Origin: Methanosphaera sp. BMS
GTDB lineage: Archaea > Methanobacteriota > Methanobacteria > Methanobacteriales > Methanobacteriaceae
Direction of reading: 5' to 3'
Assembly: GCF_003268005.1 (NCBI RefSeq)
Contig: NZ_CP014213.1
Span: forward strand, 1,178,001-1,242,000
DNA: 64,000 bases
Positions 8,525-17,943 of the stretch are shown one piece after another. The notes below the pieces were generated by a model. It did no database searches and was not told the DNA's origin. It saw only the letters and a list, made by a program, of their open reading frames with translations. The position numbers were made by a program, and so were the translations under genes. The first letter of the stretch is position 1. The number at the start of each line of letters is the position of its first letter.

Positions 8525-9517
8525 ATGATGAAGTCACTTAAGTTAAATAATGCACAGATGAATCGGTTTATTGGAAAAACCAGTCATCTGCATCATCAAA
8601 GTCCACATCAATATGAGAAGATTAGAATCAATGATGATGGAATTATTTTTATACTCTACAACTCAGGTTCACTTGTTTATGAGGACAATACTCAAACGAG
8701 GAATTTTATTAACGGCAATCTTAAAGACGTTTTCAAGTATAGTCAGTCAAAAGGACAATCAAACAACAGGTCTCATGATAAAAAGTCAAATGACCATAAA
8801 TATCAGAAACGTTATCATCACAAAAAAAGATATCCTAAAAAATCTAAAAAACAAGACGATGAAAATACTGAAGAATCCCTTAATAATTCAAATATTTTAA
8901 TATCAAAGTATGATTATACGATAGGCTCTGATGAAACTGGTAAGGGGGAATGGTTTGGACCTCTTGTTGTATGTGCGGTAGCTACATCAAACAGTGAAAA
9001 TATTAAGTTAAAGGATGCAGGAGTCAAGGACAGTAAAAAATTAAACAAGAAACAGATAATGGAAGTCTATGAAAATATTATGGAAATGAACATAAAACAT
9101 GAAGTAATAGCACTAAGACCATTTAGCTACAACAAGCTCTACAACAAATTCAGAGATGAGGGAAAAAATCTAAACCACATGCTGGCATACCTTCATTCCA
9201 AGGTGATTAATATGCTGCTTGATGAAATAGACTCGGAGGATACATTGATAATCATTGACAAGTTCGATGCAAAAAAGATGAACGAATACCTCAATACGCA
9301 ATCCAACATGATTCAGATAGAAAATGGTGAGAGATTCATACCAGTTGCAACAAGTAGTATTATTGCAAAGTATCATTATGAAAAAGTATTAAATGAATTA
9401 GAAGAAAGATATAATATTAGATTAAACAAAAAAATCAAGATAAGAAATATCGATAAAAAAATACTTGATAAAGTTGCTAAGACACACTTTAAGAACATAG
9501 CAAAACACTTGTATTAA
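8525..9517 (+). CDS. rnhC: Ribonuclease HIII
   Basis: Cleaves RNA in RNA/DNA hybrids. The C-terminal half carries the catalytic signature GSDETGKGEWFGPLVV (about residues 136-151), DSKKLNKKQ, the acidic IIIDKFD, and ATSSIIAKYHYE. The glycine-glutamate pair before WFG is typical of HIII rather than HII. The N-terminal about 80 residues fit the TBP-like substrate-binding domain of HIII, joined by an unusual, very basic His/Lys-rich linker (about 85-115). HIII is mainly a bacterial enzyme known from scattered archaea. It sits inside the arginine gene run, 31 bases before argC, with no evident functional link. Confidence 0.9.
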   Translation: MMKSLKLNNAQMNRFIGKTSHLHHQSPHQYEKIRINDDGIIFILYNSGSLVYEDNTQTRNFINGNLKDVFKYSQSKGQSNNRSHDKKSNDHKYQKRYHHKKRYPKKSKKQDDENTEESLNNSNILISKYDYTIGSDETGKGEWFGPLVVCAVATSNSENIKLKDAGVKDSKKLNKKQIMEVYENIMEMNIKHEVIALRPFSYNKLYNKFRDEGKNLNHMLAYLHSKVINMLLDEIDSEDTLIIIDKFDAKKMNEYLNTQSNMIQIENGERFIPVATSSIIAKYHYEKVLNELEERYNIRLNKKIKIRNIDKKILDKVAKTHFKNIAKHLY

Positions 9518-9548
9518 CAGATATCTTTAGAAAACAAGGAGTGATTAG

Positions 9549-10577
9549 ATGAGTAAGATAGATGTAGCAATTATAGGAGCCAGCGGTTATACCGGTGGAG
9601 AATTGATGAGAATCCTATCAAGACATCCAAAAGTTGAAATTACCACGGTTACCAGCCGTAAGAGTGAAGGGGATGATGTAAGCACACTACATCCACACCT
9701 GGAAAACCTGGATTTGCAGTTCACAAATCCTGAAAACAAGGACGTGGATGCTGATGTGGTATTCTGTGCAGTGCCACACGGAGCATCAATGAAGATAGTG
9801 CCGGACTTCCTGGATAACGGTTCCAAAGTGGTGGATTTAAGTGGAGATTTCAGATTCCAGGACGTTCCCACATATGAGAAATGGTATGGAATGACCCATC
9901 TACACCCTGAACTTGAAGCTGTATTCGGTCTTCCGGAGATAAACCGTGACCTGATTAAAGATGCAAACCTGATAGCAAATCCGGGCTGTTTCCCTACCGG
10001 TGCAATTCTTTCCAGTCTTCCTCTTGTTGAAAACCAGTTAGTTGACAGGATTATACTTGACAGTAAAAGTGGTGTAAGCGGTGCGGGTATAAAGGCCACA
10101 TCAAACAGCCATTTTCCAACATGCAGCGATAACGTAAAACCATATGCAATTGCAAGTCACAGACACACCCCCGAAATAAGGGAACAGCTCAGAAACTTCG
10201 GTTCAAAGGATGTTAAAGTATCATTTACCCCTCATTTGGTACCGGTAATACGTGGTATCATAACAACAAACCACAGCATATTGCTCAAGGACAATGTTAC
10301 GGCTGATGACATCTACTCCTTATACAGCCAGTACTATAAGAACGAACCGTTCGTACAGGTTCTTAAAGACAACAACATTCCTCTTCTTGCAAGCGTAAGA
10401 GGTTCCAATTATTGTCAGATTGGTGGTATATCCCTTGATGATGAAGACGAGCTTGTAGTGATATCCGCTATTGATAACCTCGTGAAAGGGGCATCAGGCC
10501 AGGCTATTCAAAACATGAACATCATGTGTGGATTTGATGAAACGGAAGGACTTAAGGAATTAGGATTATATCCATAG
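9549..10577 (+). CDS. argC: N-acetyl-gamma-glutamyl-phosphate reductase
   Basis: NADPH-dependent third step of arginine synthesis. The N-terminal Rossmann loop GASGYTGGELMRIL (about 10-23) and the active-site NPGCFPTGA with the catalytic Cys near residue 147 are intact, as are GVSGAG and HRHTPEI. At 342 residues it has the usual length. AAGGAGTGA lies just upstream of the ATG. Last arginine gene of the cluster; a flavodoxin starts 11 bases downstream, probably in the same transcript. Confidence 0.97.
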   Translation: MSKIDVAIIGASGYTGGELMRILSRHPKVEITTVTSRKSEGDDVSTLHPHLENLDLQFTNPENKDVDADVVFCAVPHGASMKIVPDFLDNGSKVVDLSGDFRFQDVPTYEKWYGMTHLHPELEAVFGLPEINRDLIKDANLIANPGCFPTGAILSSLPLVENQLVDRIILDSKSGVSGAGIKATSNSHFPTCSDNVKPYAIASHRHTPEIREQLRNFGSKDVKVSFTPHLVPVIRGIITTNHSILLKDNVTADDIYSLYSQYYKNEPFVQVLKDNNIPLLASVRGSNYCQIGGISLDDEDELVVISAIDNLVKGASGQAIQNMNIMCGFDETEGLKELGLYP

Positions 10578-10588
10578 GAGGACGAACA

Positions 10589-11059
10589 ATGACGGACATA
10601 GTTATATATTACTCACGTACAAAAAATACAAAAAAGGTTGCAGAAGTAATTGCAAGAAAATACAATACAGAAATACTTGAAGTTAATGATAAACGGAAAA
10701 GAAACGGTATCCTAGGATTTATCACAGGAGGTTATGATTCCTTATTTGAAAAGGATACGAAAATCGAATATGAAAAGCTTGACTTGAAGGATTATGATAC
10801 AATATTTATCGGAACTCCAGTATGGGCTTCAAAACCTACACCTGCAATTGTACAGTTTATTAAGGAAAATGAGTTCAGCGGTACCAATTGTGTTACCTTT
10901 GCTACTATGATGGGTAGTGGTGGAGAAACTACAATCAATGTTTTGAATAATATGATAATAAGCCAAGGTGGAAACGTCAAGGATTCATTTATCTTAGCCG
11001 TTAAGAATAATGATATTGAAGAATTGACAAATGAAGCCCTGGATGATCTGGAGTTATAA
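10589..11059 (+). CDS. Flavodoxin
   Basis: 156-residue flavodoxin-like protein; these carry one or two electrons on FMN and often replace ferredoxin when iron is scarce. The phosphate-binding loop YYSRTKNTKKVAE (about 7-19) and the FIGTPVWASKPTPAI and TFATMMGSGGET flavin-side loops are clear. A strong AGGAGGACGAACA precedes the ATG. It follows argC closely, and convergently faces feoA. First of three flavodoxin-like genes near feoA. Confidence 0.88.
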   Translation: MTDIVIYYSRTKNTKKVAEVIARKYNTEILEVNDKRKRNGILGFITGGYDSLFEKDTKIEYEKLDLKDYDTIFIGTPVWASKPTPAIVQFIKENEFSGTNCVTFATMMGSGGETTINVLNNMIISQGGNVKDSFILAVKNNDIEELTNEALDDLEL

Positions 11060-11060
11060 C

Positions 11061-11080
11061 CACCCTTTTTTTCACTTTTT
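11061..11080 (+). terminator. T-tract terminator after flavodoxin
   Basis: CACCC followed by seven T, CAC and six T directly after the flavodoxin stop, between convergent flavodoxin and feoA. Confidence 0.5.
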
Positions 11081-11220
11081 TAGAAATTATTTATTGATAC
11101 AGCCCAAATTGGATATTTGTTTTGTATGAAAAAGAGTTTGAAGCTTGTTTTTGTAAAAATAGAATGTTTGTTATTGTCAATTGGAGTTTATGAAAAATTA
11201 TTAAGAAAAGAAAAAAGCGA

Positions 11221-11445
11221 TTATTCCAGTTCGATTGCCATTGCTTCTTCTTTTCTTAATGCTAATGAGAAACCTTGTATACGTATTGCTACTGGGTATC
11301 CTAATGGTGCTCTTCTTTCGAGTTTTATTGTTGTTCCTTTTACTAATCCCATTTCCCTAAGGTGTTTTCCTAGTGATCCGTGGATTCTATATTTTTTTAC
11401 TCTTCCTATTTCACCTAATTCTAAATCGTCAACTGTTTTTACCAT
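11221..11445 (-). CDS. feoA: FeoA domain protein
   Basis: 74-residue SH3-like FeoA domain protein; FeoA assists the FeoB ferrous-iron transporter or occurs alone as a regulator. Typical strings are DLELGEIGRVKKY, LGKHLREMGLVKGTTI and GYPVAIRIQGFSLALRKEEA. GAGGTAA lies 6 nt before the ATG. No feoB lies beside it on this strand: downstream is a T-rich gap and a convergent flavodoxin. Its upstream region holds two strong palindromes shared with the divergent flavodoxin-like gene at 11719. Confidence 0.92.
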   Translation of the reverse strand: MVKTVDDLELGEIGRVKKYRIHGSLGKHLREMGLVKGTTIKLERRAPLGYPVAIRIQGFSLALRKEEAMAIELE

Positions 11446-11478
11446 TTTTATTACCTCGATTATAATTTGATAATTACC

Positions 11479-11524
11479 TATACCCCCATGGGTATACTAT
11501 ATACTATACCCCCTATAGTATATA
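11479..11524. promoter_or_regulatory. Paired inverted repeats upstream of feoA (candidate operator)
   Basis: Two perfect inverted repeats lie side by side. At 11479-11496, TATACCC and GGGTATA flank CCAT; at 11498-11524, 11-base arms (TATATACTATA and its complement) flank CCCCC. They lie 34-79 bases upstream of feoA, over the region where its TATA box and transcript start should be, and about 195 bases upstream of the divergent flavodoxin-like gene. A metal-dependent repressor of the DtxR type would be the natural candidate, but this is inference. Confidence 0.65.
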
Positions 11525-11718
11525 AAGTTTTCCCAAAATTCCCTTTAGCATAATCAAAAAAGATGGAATAATAATCACCAAAACCCCCATAAAAAGTACA
11601 AAATAAGAAAACTACAAAAAATAAATTACACATATTAAAGTTTTTTTGAATAAAATATCAAACAAATATATTTAACATAAAAACAAAAAATGATATTAGA
11701 AATTTAATCAATGATAAT

Positions 11719-12186
11719 ATGAGAAGCTTAACAATATACTATTCCAAAGGCGGTAACACAAGACTCGTCGCAAATACCCTTAAAAGTGAGATAAAAACCC
11801 ATAGACTCGAAGTAATAGATTTATGGGAAAATAAAACACTATCAGAACTCCTTTTTCCAACAATAAGAAATTCAGCACAAATAAAACCAGATGGCATAAC
11901 AGTAGACCCATATTATGAAGTGGTATTTGTAGGTACGCCTGTATACTTCGGATCAGTTACCCCAGCAATAGCACGCTTTATCAAAAAGACCGATTTTCAG
12001 AATAAAGACGTTATCCTGTTTAATACATTCAAATACGCAGGATATAAACATTCAATAAGAAGACTGGCCAAGCTTGTTAAAAAAAGTAACGGAAATGTTG
12101 TCCATGCATTCGGCATTAAATGTAACGGCACGGATGAGGACATAATAAATTGCACCAAGAAAGCCATCAAAGAATTAAGTATTTAA
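11719..12186 (+). CDS. Flavodoxin-like protein
   Basis: 155 residues with a flavodoxin phosphate loop YYSKGGNTRLVANTL (about 7-21), VVFVGTPVYFGSVTPAIARF and a FNTFKYAGYKHS loop. It probably binds FMN and acts in one- or two-electron transfer; the partner is unknown. No strong Shine-Dalgarno is seen; a TATA-like ATATATTTAA at 11666-11675 would place the transcript start about 20 bases before the ATG. Divergent from feoA across the palindromic region, so shared iron control is plausible. Confidence 0.78.
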   Translation: MRSLTIYYSKGGNTRLVANTLKSEIKTHRLEVIDLWENKTLSELLFPTIRNSAQIKPDGITVDPYYEVVFVGTPVYFGSVTPAIARFIKKTDFQNKDVILFNTFKYAGYKHSIRRLAKLVKKSNGNVVHAFGIKCNGTDEDIINCTKKAIKELSI

Positions 12187-12221
12187 GCTAGTAAAAAGTA
12201 ATATTTAATAAGTGATTAAAG

Positions 12222-12710
12222 ATGTCATTACTAATAGTATATTCCTCCGGAAAAAAAATTCAATATATCTCAAACATAATAAATGAAAGGTATGACTCAG
12301 ACATTGTTGAAGTAAAGGACCTTAATAGAAAAAAAGGATTTTTAAACAATCTTAAAAGTAACTACGCCGCCTTTCGCAATAACACTACAAAGATTTCACC
12401 GGAGCATATTGATTTAGAAAAATACAATCTGATATTGCTTGGATGTCCATCCACATTGGGAAATATCTCACCGGCACTAAATACGTTAATAGCAAACTGT
12501 GACTTCAGCAATAAAGATGTGATGATATACACAACAACAAACGGAACCAATGCCACCGGCGTGCTAAAACAAATGAAAAAAGCAGTTGATAAAAAGCATG
12601 GCAAAGTGGTAAACTCATTTATCATAAGAACAAACAATAAAACAAACCAAGAACTGCTCATCAATACAGTTAAGCTCCTGCCCCAACTAGATATAGACTT
12701 ATATATCTAA
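12222..12710 (+). CDS. Flavodoxin-like protein, divergent
   Basis: 162 residues related to the gene just upstream: VYSSGKKIQYISNIIN replaces the standard phosphate loop and lacks its T/S-x-T pattern, while LILLGCPSTLGNISPALNTL and MIYTTTNGTNATG keep the flavodoxin outline. FMN binding is therefore less certain. AGTGATTAAAG stands before the ATG, and it lies 35 bases after the 11719 gene, so the two are probably one transcript and a local duplication. Confidence 0.72.
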   Translation: MSLLIVYSSGKKIQYISNIINERYDSDIVEVKDLNRKKGFLNNLKSNYAAFRNNTTKISPEHIDLEKYNLILLGCPSTLGNISPALNTLIANCDFSNKDVMIYTTTNGTNATGVLKQMKKAVDKKHGKVVNSFIIRTNNKTNQELLINTVKLLPQLDIDLYI

Positions 12711-12857
12711 CATTTACTATTTTTTTGAACCTAAATATTATTTCTACTCCAAACAGTATTTGAATATATTAAATTATCTTGAAATGAAGTACATGATAAA
12801 AAATACTCTTACATCAAAAGCATGAAAAAATAGTTTGAAAAAATAAAAATATGGTGA

Positions 12858-14351
12858 TTATTGGTTGGAATATTCCTCTTTCAACCTTCGTTTTACTTCA
12901 TCCCATACCAATTGTTCCTCACCACAACCGGATACGAGGATGTAATTATACTTGGAGTGTTTAATTAACTTTATGAGATTGTTTATCCTTTTTTCAAAGT
13001 CATATTCCACAGGAATAAATTTACTGTCATATTCATCCTTGATTTGATTATAGTACTCCTGTGCCTTTGTAACAGATACTCTGCCCGGAACAACAATCAA
13101 ACTAACAGGATTCAATCCCCTGATGGCTACCTTATGGTCCTCGAATACATCATCCTCATATTCATCAGGAGTATTGTAGATGAATTCCACATCACCTTCA
13201 GAGTATAAATCCATGAGCAATGCATTTACCTTAAGGGCATCCCCATTATCACCCTGACCGATACCAACCAACTTACCGTCAACTTCAAATATCTCAAATC
13301 TGCCAGGAGGAAGAATTGTAAAGTCCAGCTGGTTGAAGTAATCTTCAATCTTTTCATTAACATTCTCCATTTCATTGGTAAATGTTGCATATACCGCTGT
13401 AGAACATAATATGTTATACAGATTATGTATTCCAAGCATTGGTACGGTCATAGTCACGTTTATATCCAAATCTTTATCGATAATGTAGTTATATACCCTA
13501 CCTTCAATAGTTATGAGCCATTTATCATCCTGAGTTTCAAATCGGGTAAGCTTAATATCAGGTTCGGGACGTTTGAATCCACAATCACATGAGTATATCC
13601 CTCTTTGATTCATATAATACTTAACATAAGTTAACTGCTTACCGCAATTCGGACATTTCACTACGGGTGATTCAAATATATCCTCAAGAAAGTCAAGTTC
13701 AAATCCGTAATAATTAACGTGAACGTCTTTCTCCTTGTTAAGTCCAATATAAGCAGTATTAGGATCATCACAGTTAGTTATTACTACCCCCTTATCCATG
13801 GCCTCACTAAGCAATGTCTTTGCCTTGACGTAATCCTCGAATGACTTCTTTACACCCAGTACCTGCGTGTGTTCACGGGAAATGTTGGTATATGTCACGC
13901 CTATCGGACTTACCAACCTTTGAACATTATCCGGCTCGCCGTGTTCAATATCACGTATACCATACTCGAATACTCCAAGTTCAGATTTGTTCTCCAATAT
14001 TCCCGTTGTCAATGCATATATCGTGTTGTTGTCCACACTGGTAGACAGGTTCATGTCCCTATTCAACAGATCTATTGCCATGGTAGTTGTGGTGGTCTTA
14101 CCGTTTGTTCCGGTTAATAATATTGAACCGATGGCTATCTGTTCATCGGCCAGCTGAGGCAGGTTTTCCCTTCCGGCATATTTGAGAAAGAGATATCCCG
14201 GAAAACTTTTTCCACCCGTAGGCAGATAATGCATCGACTTAAGCGTGAGCTGACTAAACTTTTTTACAATTTTATACTTTATATTGCTCATAATAAATAA
14301 ACTCCCTAAAACGGCTATCGGTAAAAAGGATAAATTAAAATCAATACCCAA
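12858..14351 (-). CDS. MurT-like Mur ligase with zinc ribbon (pseudomurein-type)
   Basis: Mur-ligase fold protein of the MurT group, which activates a carboxylate with ATP; relatives in Methanobacteriales are implicated in making the pseudomurein peptide. Order: ATP loop LLTGTNGKTTTTT (about residue 78), Mur ligase central domain, a four-cysteine zinc ribbon CPNCGKQ...CDCGF (about 222-243) as in MurT, then the DUF1727 C-terminal domain. The frame can start at TTG 14351, giving a hydrophobic N-terminal helix, or at ATG 14291 with GGGAG upstream; the latter matches MurT length better. No GatD amidotransferase is adjacent. A 20-base palindrome lies upstream. Confidence 0.87.
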   Translation of the reverse strand: MGIDFNLSFLPIAVLGSLFIMSNIKYKIVKKFSQLTLKSMHYLPTGGKSFPGYLFLKYAGRENLPQLADEQIAIGSILLTGTNGKTTTTTMAIDLLNRDMNLSTSVDNNTIYALTTGILENKSELGVFEYGIRDIEHGEPDNVQRLVSPIGVTYTNISREHTQVLGVKKSFEDYVKAKTLLSEAMDKGVVITNCDDPNTAYIGLNKEKDVHVNYYGFELDFLEDIFESPVVKCPNCGKQLTYVKYYMNQRGIYSCDCGFKRPEPDIKLTRFETQDDKWLITIEGRVYNYIIDKDLDINVTMTVPMLGIHNLYNILCSTAVYATFTNEMENVNEKIEDYFNQLDFTILPPGRFEIFEVDGKLVGIGQGDNGDALKVNALLMDLYSEGDVEFIYNTPDEYEDDVFEDHKVAIRGLNPVSLIVVPGRVSVTKAQEYYNQIKDEYDSKFIPVEYDFEKRINNLIKLIKHSKYNYILVSGCGEEQLVWDEVKRRLKEEYSNQ

Positions 14352-14396
14352 TTATCCGTTATATTTTGATTTGAAGTTGAGTATATTCTCAAAACG

Positions 14397-14416
14397 ATTA
14401 ATCCATATGGATTAAT
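14397..14416. promoter_or_regulatory. 20-base perfect palindrome upstream of MurT-like gene
   Basis: Two uninterrupted half-sites (ATTAATCCAT and its complement). On the minus strand a TATA-like ATATAAAA at 14440-14433 places the transcript start about where this palindrome lies, so a bound dimer would block transcription of the MurT-like gene. Confidence 0.55.
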
Positions 14417-14866
14417 ATAATGCTATAATATGTTTTATATTAATAGATATTTAAAAGTATTTAGAATTACAAGGACTGTAATGGCTATGATAAAATAAAC
14501 TGGAAAAGGACAAATAATCACAGAATAAAATATTTAATGAAAAAATTCCGGACTAATAAGAAGGATAACCTGCCAATTCATCGAATAAAACACAACAAAT
14601 GATTTGAAAAGTCATTATTTGCTATTGTTCAACAAAAGAAGATCGTGATATACTATACAACAACTTATTAACAAACGCAAACACGAATGTATTTGTCAAT
14701 GGGTATTTCATAAAGCAATAATCACATAAATTTTTATATATATTTATTAACATAACTAGTATTATGATATTCTAATAATTAATCCATTGAAATATTTCTT
14801 CTTTAATTATTATAGAATATACAACAACAAAACAATTTTACAATAAATCTAGGAGCGTAACGAGAA
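14417..14866. other. Intergenic region between MurT-like gene and secF
   Basis: About 450 bases without a credible gene. It holds the probable minus-strand promoter of the MurT-like gene at its left end and an AT-rich stretch with TATA-like elements (about 14735-14750) that may drive secF. No tRNA or long hairpin was seen. Confidence 0.5.
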
Positions 14867-15718
14867 TTGACAGATGTAATTAAATATATCAGTAGACAAT
14901 CTCATAAGCCTCTTATTTTAATTCCCGTAATTTTAATGATAATATCCCTTCTATACATTGGTGTATTCGGATTGAATCAAGGTGTAGAATTGAAAGGGGG
15001 TACATTGGCTACAGTGGAATTAAAACATCCAATGACTGAATCAGAGATAACAAATTTAGTTAAAGACAAACTAAAAGTAAATGACGTTCAAACCTCATTA
15101 AGCGGTAACACTGCAACCATCACCGTATCGGGTGACTTGGATGCTGCACAGTTTAGTGAGATGTTTGCAAATGACTTTAATGTACTTAGTTTTAAGAGTG
15201 TTGGAGCCTTACTAAGTGATGCTGCAATGGGACAAATTGCATATGCATTGATATTTGCATTCTTATTCATGTCCGCTACGGTATTCTTTGTATTTAGAGA
15301 CTTCATACCTTCCATAGCTATCATATTATCAGCATTGTGTAACATATCCGTTGCCGTTGGTGGTATGTCACTGTTCGGCATACCTATCTCAATTGCAAGT
15401 GTAGGTGCATTACTCATGCTTATAGGGTATGGTGTGGATACGGATATTCTTCTTACCACACGTTTACTTAAACGTAGGGAAGGAACTGTAGATGACAGGG
15501 CAGAAGGTGCATGTAAAACAGGTATCGTATTAAGTATCACGGCTTTAGCATCAATGTTAGTATTATTTATAGTTGTTAAAATATTCATCCCATCTGCACA
15601 GGTATTGGCTGACATATCAGCGGTGCTTGTAATGGGACTTTTATCAGATTTAATGTCAACATGGCTTATGAATCTAGGAATTCTAAAATGGCATATTGAA
15701 AGAGGTGGTCACAATTAA
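14867..15718 (+). CDS. secF: Protein translocase subunit SecF
   Basis: 283-residue RND-fold partner of the Sec channel that helps pull proteins across the membrane using the ion gradient. Transmembrane 1 at about 18-38 is followed by the GVELKGGT motif, a short external domain, and five helices with the conserved [27 protein letters not shown] block. TTG start, with TAGGAGCG upstream. It precedes secD and overlaps it by up to 23 bases. Confidence 0.95.
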   Translation: MTDVIKYISRQSHKPLILIPVILMIISLLYIGVFGLNQGVELKGGTLATVELKHPMTESEITNLVKDKLKVNDVQTSLSGNTATITVSGDLDAAQFSEMFANDFNVLSFKSVGALLSDAAMGQIAYALIFAFLFMSATVFFVFRDFIPSIAIILSALCNISVAVGGMSLFGIPISIASVGALLMLIGYGVDTDILLTTRLLKRREGTVDDRAEGACKTGIVLSITALASMLVLFIVVKIFIPSAQVLADISAVLVMGLLSDLMSTWLMNLGILKWHIERGGHN

Positions 15719-17039
15719 TTATGAAACAATACAGTTTTTAAAAAGGCCACGAACACTATTACTAATAGCCTTAGTAGCAATAAGTATAGCTAGTGTAGCA
15801 ATATTTGGATTACAGGAAGGACTTGACCTGCAGGGTGGATCCATGATTAACCTACACCTTAGTGAACCAGTTGATCAGGACACCATGAATACCGTAACTG
15901 CAATCTTAGATAAAAGGTTGAATGCATTTGGTATTTCAGACGTAAAGGTAAGACAAAGTGGAAGTCAAGACGTGATAGTGGAAATTGCAGGGGTAAAACC
16001 CGAGGAAGTAGAGCGAATCATCAGTACGCCGGGTAAGTTTGAAGCTAAAATCAACAATCAGACAGCCATTACCGGTGCAGACATTACTAGTGTATCCGGT
16101 GCTGAAGTAACAGGAAACAGATGGCAGGTACCATTCAGTGTATCAACGGCCGGAGCTGAAAAATTCGCAAAGATAGCTGAAGGCCAAGCAGGTGCAAAGG
16201 TAGAGATGTACCTTGACGATAAGCTCATCTCCGATCCTGAATTGGATGCCGGACTAGCAAACGGTAAGGCATCAACCGAAATATCAGTTTCAGGTGGAGA
16301 AGAATCCAAACAGGCAGCTCAAGAAAAAGCTACCGAAATCCACACAGTATTAGAATCAGGGGCTTTACCGGTTAAGCTGGAAGTAAATGGAGTAAACAGC
16401 GTATCTGCTGAACTTGGTTCACAGTTTGAACAGGGATGTCTCATGGCAGGACTACTTGCACTACTTGCAATAATCGTAGTAGTAAGTTTCAGATATAGGG
16501 CACCGTCACTTGTACTTCCGATAATTGTAACCACTCTTTCAGAGCTGATTATCATTCTTGGATTTGCATCCATCATTCACTGGAACCTAGATTTGGCTGC
16601 AATTGCAGGTATGATTGCATCCATCGGTACCGGTGTAGACGACCAGATTGTTATGACTGATGAGGTTTTAGCTCGTCGTGACAGAAGTGACAGAAAAAAT
16701 ATCGTTAAAACCAGAATTAAAGGTGCATTCTTCATTATATATGCATCAGCTGCAACCCTCATTGCCGCTATGCTTCCATTAGCATATATCGGATTTGCAA
16801 GAGGTTCAACAGGTATTGGTATGTTAACCGGTTTTGCAGTTACAACCGTTGTAGGTGTACTTGTAGGTATCTTCATCACAAGACCTGTATTTGCCGATTA
16901 CATGGAAACCTTCCTTATCCAGTCCCCTAAAAACAAGATGCAAAATGTTAAAAAGGGTGAAACAAAAGTCAAAGACAAGAAGAAAGGAAGAAAAACCATT
17001 GCAAGAGAAGAAGCAGAAAAACAAAAGAAAAGACGATAA
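15696..17039 (+). CDS. secD: Protein translocase subunit SecD
   Basis: About 440-residue partner of SecF. It has one N-terminal helix, [13 protein letters not shown], an external P1-like domain, then five helices with [20 protein letters not shown] and a Lys/Arg-rich cytoplasmic tail. The archaeal form is shorter than bacterial SecD. The frame opens at TTG 15696, but neither it nor GTG 15705 has a Shine-Dalgarno; GAGGTG at 15702 is correctly spaced only for an ATT at 15714. Overlap with secF suggests translational coupling. Confidence 0.95.
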   Translation: MKEVVTINYETIQFLKRPRTLLLIALVAISIASVAIFGLQEGLDLQGGSMINLHLSEPVDQDTMNTVTAILDKRLNAFGISDVKVRQSGSQDVIVEIAGVKPEEVERIISTPGKFEAKINNQTAITGADITSVSGAEVTGNRWQVPFSVSTAGAEKFAKIAEGQAGAKVEMYLDDKLISDPELDAGLANGKASTEISVSGGEESKQAAQEKATEIHTVLESGALPVKLEVNGVNSVSAELGSQFEQGCLMAGLLALLAIIVVVSFRYRAPSLVLPIIVTTLSELIIILGFASIIHWNLDLAAIAGMIASIGTGVDDQIVMTDEVLARRDRSDRKNIVKTRIKGAFFIIYASAATLIAAMLPLAYIGFARGSTGIGMLTGFAVTTVVGVLVGIFITRPVFADYMETFLIQSPKNKMQNVKKGETKVKDKKKGRKTIAREEAEKQKKRR

Positions 17040-17046
17040 TACCATT

Positions 17047-17069
17047 AACCCCCATAATTTATTTTTTTT
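17047..17069 (+). terminator. Terminator-like C/T tract after secD
   Basis: AACCCCCATAATTTA followed by eight T directly after secD, matching the other C-then-T tracts in the window. Confidence 0.45.
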
Positions 17070-17154
17070 AAAATCAATTCATCCAGCCAATGTATTCTAC
17101 ATTTAAATTCAATAATGAAAAAATTCTTATAGTATAAAATACTATTTTTTAAAT

Positions 17155-17898
17155 ATGTTAAACAAAGACCATCCTAGATATGAATCATTACTTTTAAGAC
17201 ATAAGATTGTAGAAGCACACAAAAATGGCATACTGGCAGATTCCGGTATGATAGCCCACGGTAGAGGGGAAACATACGATTATCTTATCGGTGAAAAGAC
17301 TACTGACAACAGCATAAACACAATCAAGGTATCGGCGGCCTATTTTTTAAATGCAAAAAGACCTGTATTGAGCGTAAACGGTAACACCACCGCCCTGGTA
17401 GCTGAGGACATTGCAAAACTGTCCAAAATGCTGGATATTCCTGTGGAGATTAACCTGTACTATCGTACAGATGAGAGGGTTAAACGCATTGAAGAGGTTT
17501 ATAAAAAATTGGGAGTCAAAGAAATCTTAGGTACCAACGATGATGAATTTATAGATACTCCCAATCTTAACGGGCCAAGAAGTCCAGTTAGTATCGATGG
17601 AATAAGCAAATCAGACCTTATATTCATACCATTGGAAGATGGGGACAGGGCAGAGGCATTATATAACCTTGGAAAAACAATAATATCCGTTGATTTAAAT
17701 CCATTGTCACGTACGGCACAAACCTCCACGGTAACCATTGTAGATAACATTGTGAGGGCCATGCCCCTATTGATTAAATATGTTGAAGAATTTGAAGATT
17801 ACAGTAGTGATGAATTAACAAAAATGATAAATAACTTCGATAACAAAGTAAACTTAGATAACTCAATAAGAGATATTCTAAATAGATTTGAATTATAA
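17155..17898 (+). CDS. 4-phosphopantoate--beta-alanine ligase (archaeal phosphopantothenate synthetase)
   Basis: 247-residue DUF137 family protein; the characterised archaeal members condense 4-phosphopantoate with beta-alanine using ATP, replacing bacterial PanC in coenzyme A synthesis. Recognisable are the N-terminal DHPRYESLLLRHKIVEAHKNGILADSGM region, IAHGRGETYDYLIGE, SVNGNTTALVAEDI, and the SVDLNPLSRTAQTS ending. No Shine-Dalgarno precedes the ATG and an AGTATAAAAT box lies about 19 bases upstream, so the mRNA may be leaderless. Followed by UPF0200 kinases. Confidence 0.9.
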   Translation: MLNKDHPRYESLLLRHKIVEAHKNGILADSGMIAHGRGETYDYLIGEKTTDNSINTIKVSAAYFLNAKRPVLSVNGNTTALVAEDIAKLSKMLDIPVEINLYYRTDERVKRIEEVYKKLGVKEILGTNDDEFIDTPNLNGPRSPVSIDGISKSDLIFIPLEDGDRAEALYNLGKTIISVDLNPLSRTAQTSTVTIVDNIVRAMPLLIKYVEEFEDYSSDELTKMINNFDNKVNLDNSIRDILNRFEL

Positions 17899-17943
17899 TA
17901 ATGTTTAATGTGTAATTAATAGATCATATAGGAGTTTATTAAT

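Noticed and set aside
11117-11470. A 117-codon plus-strand frame over feoA
   Set aside because: It is the antisense shadow of feoA; composition is odd and there is no ribosome site.
10589-12710. Three flavodoxins plus feoA as a complete iron-uptake operon
   Set aside because: No feoB is present, genes lie on both strands, and only shared regulation can be argued.
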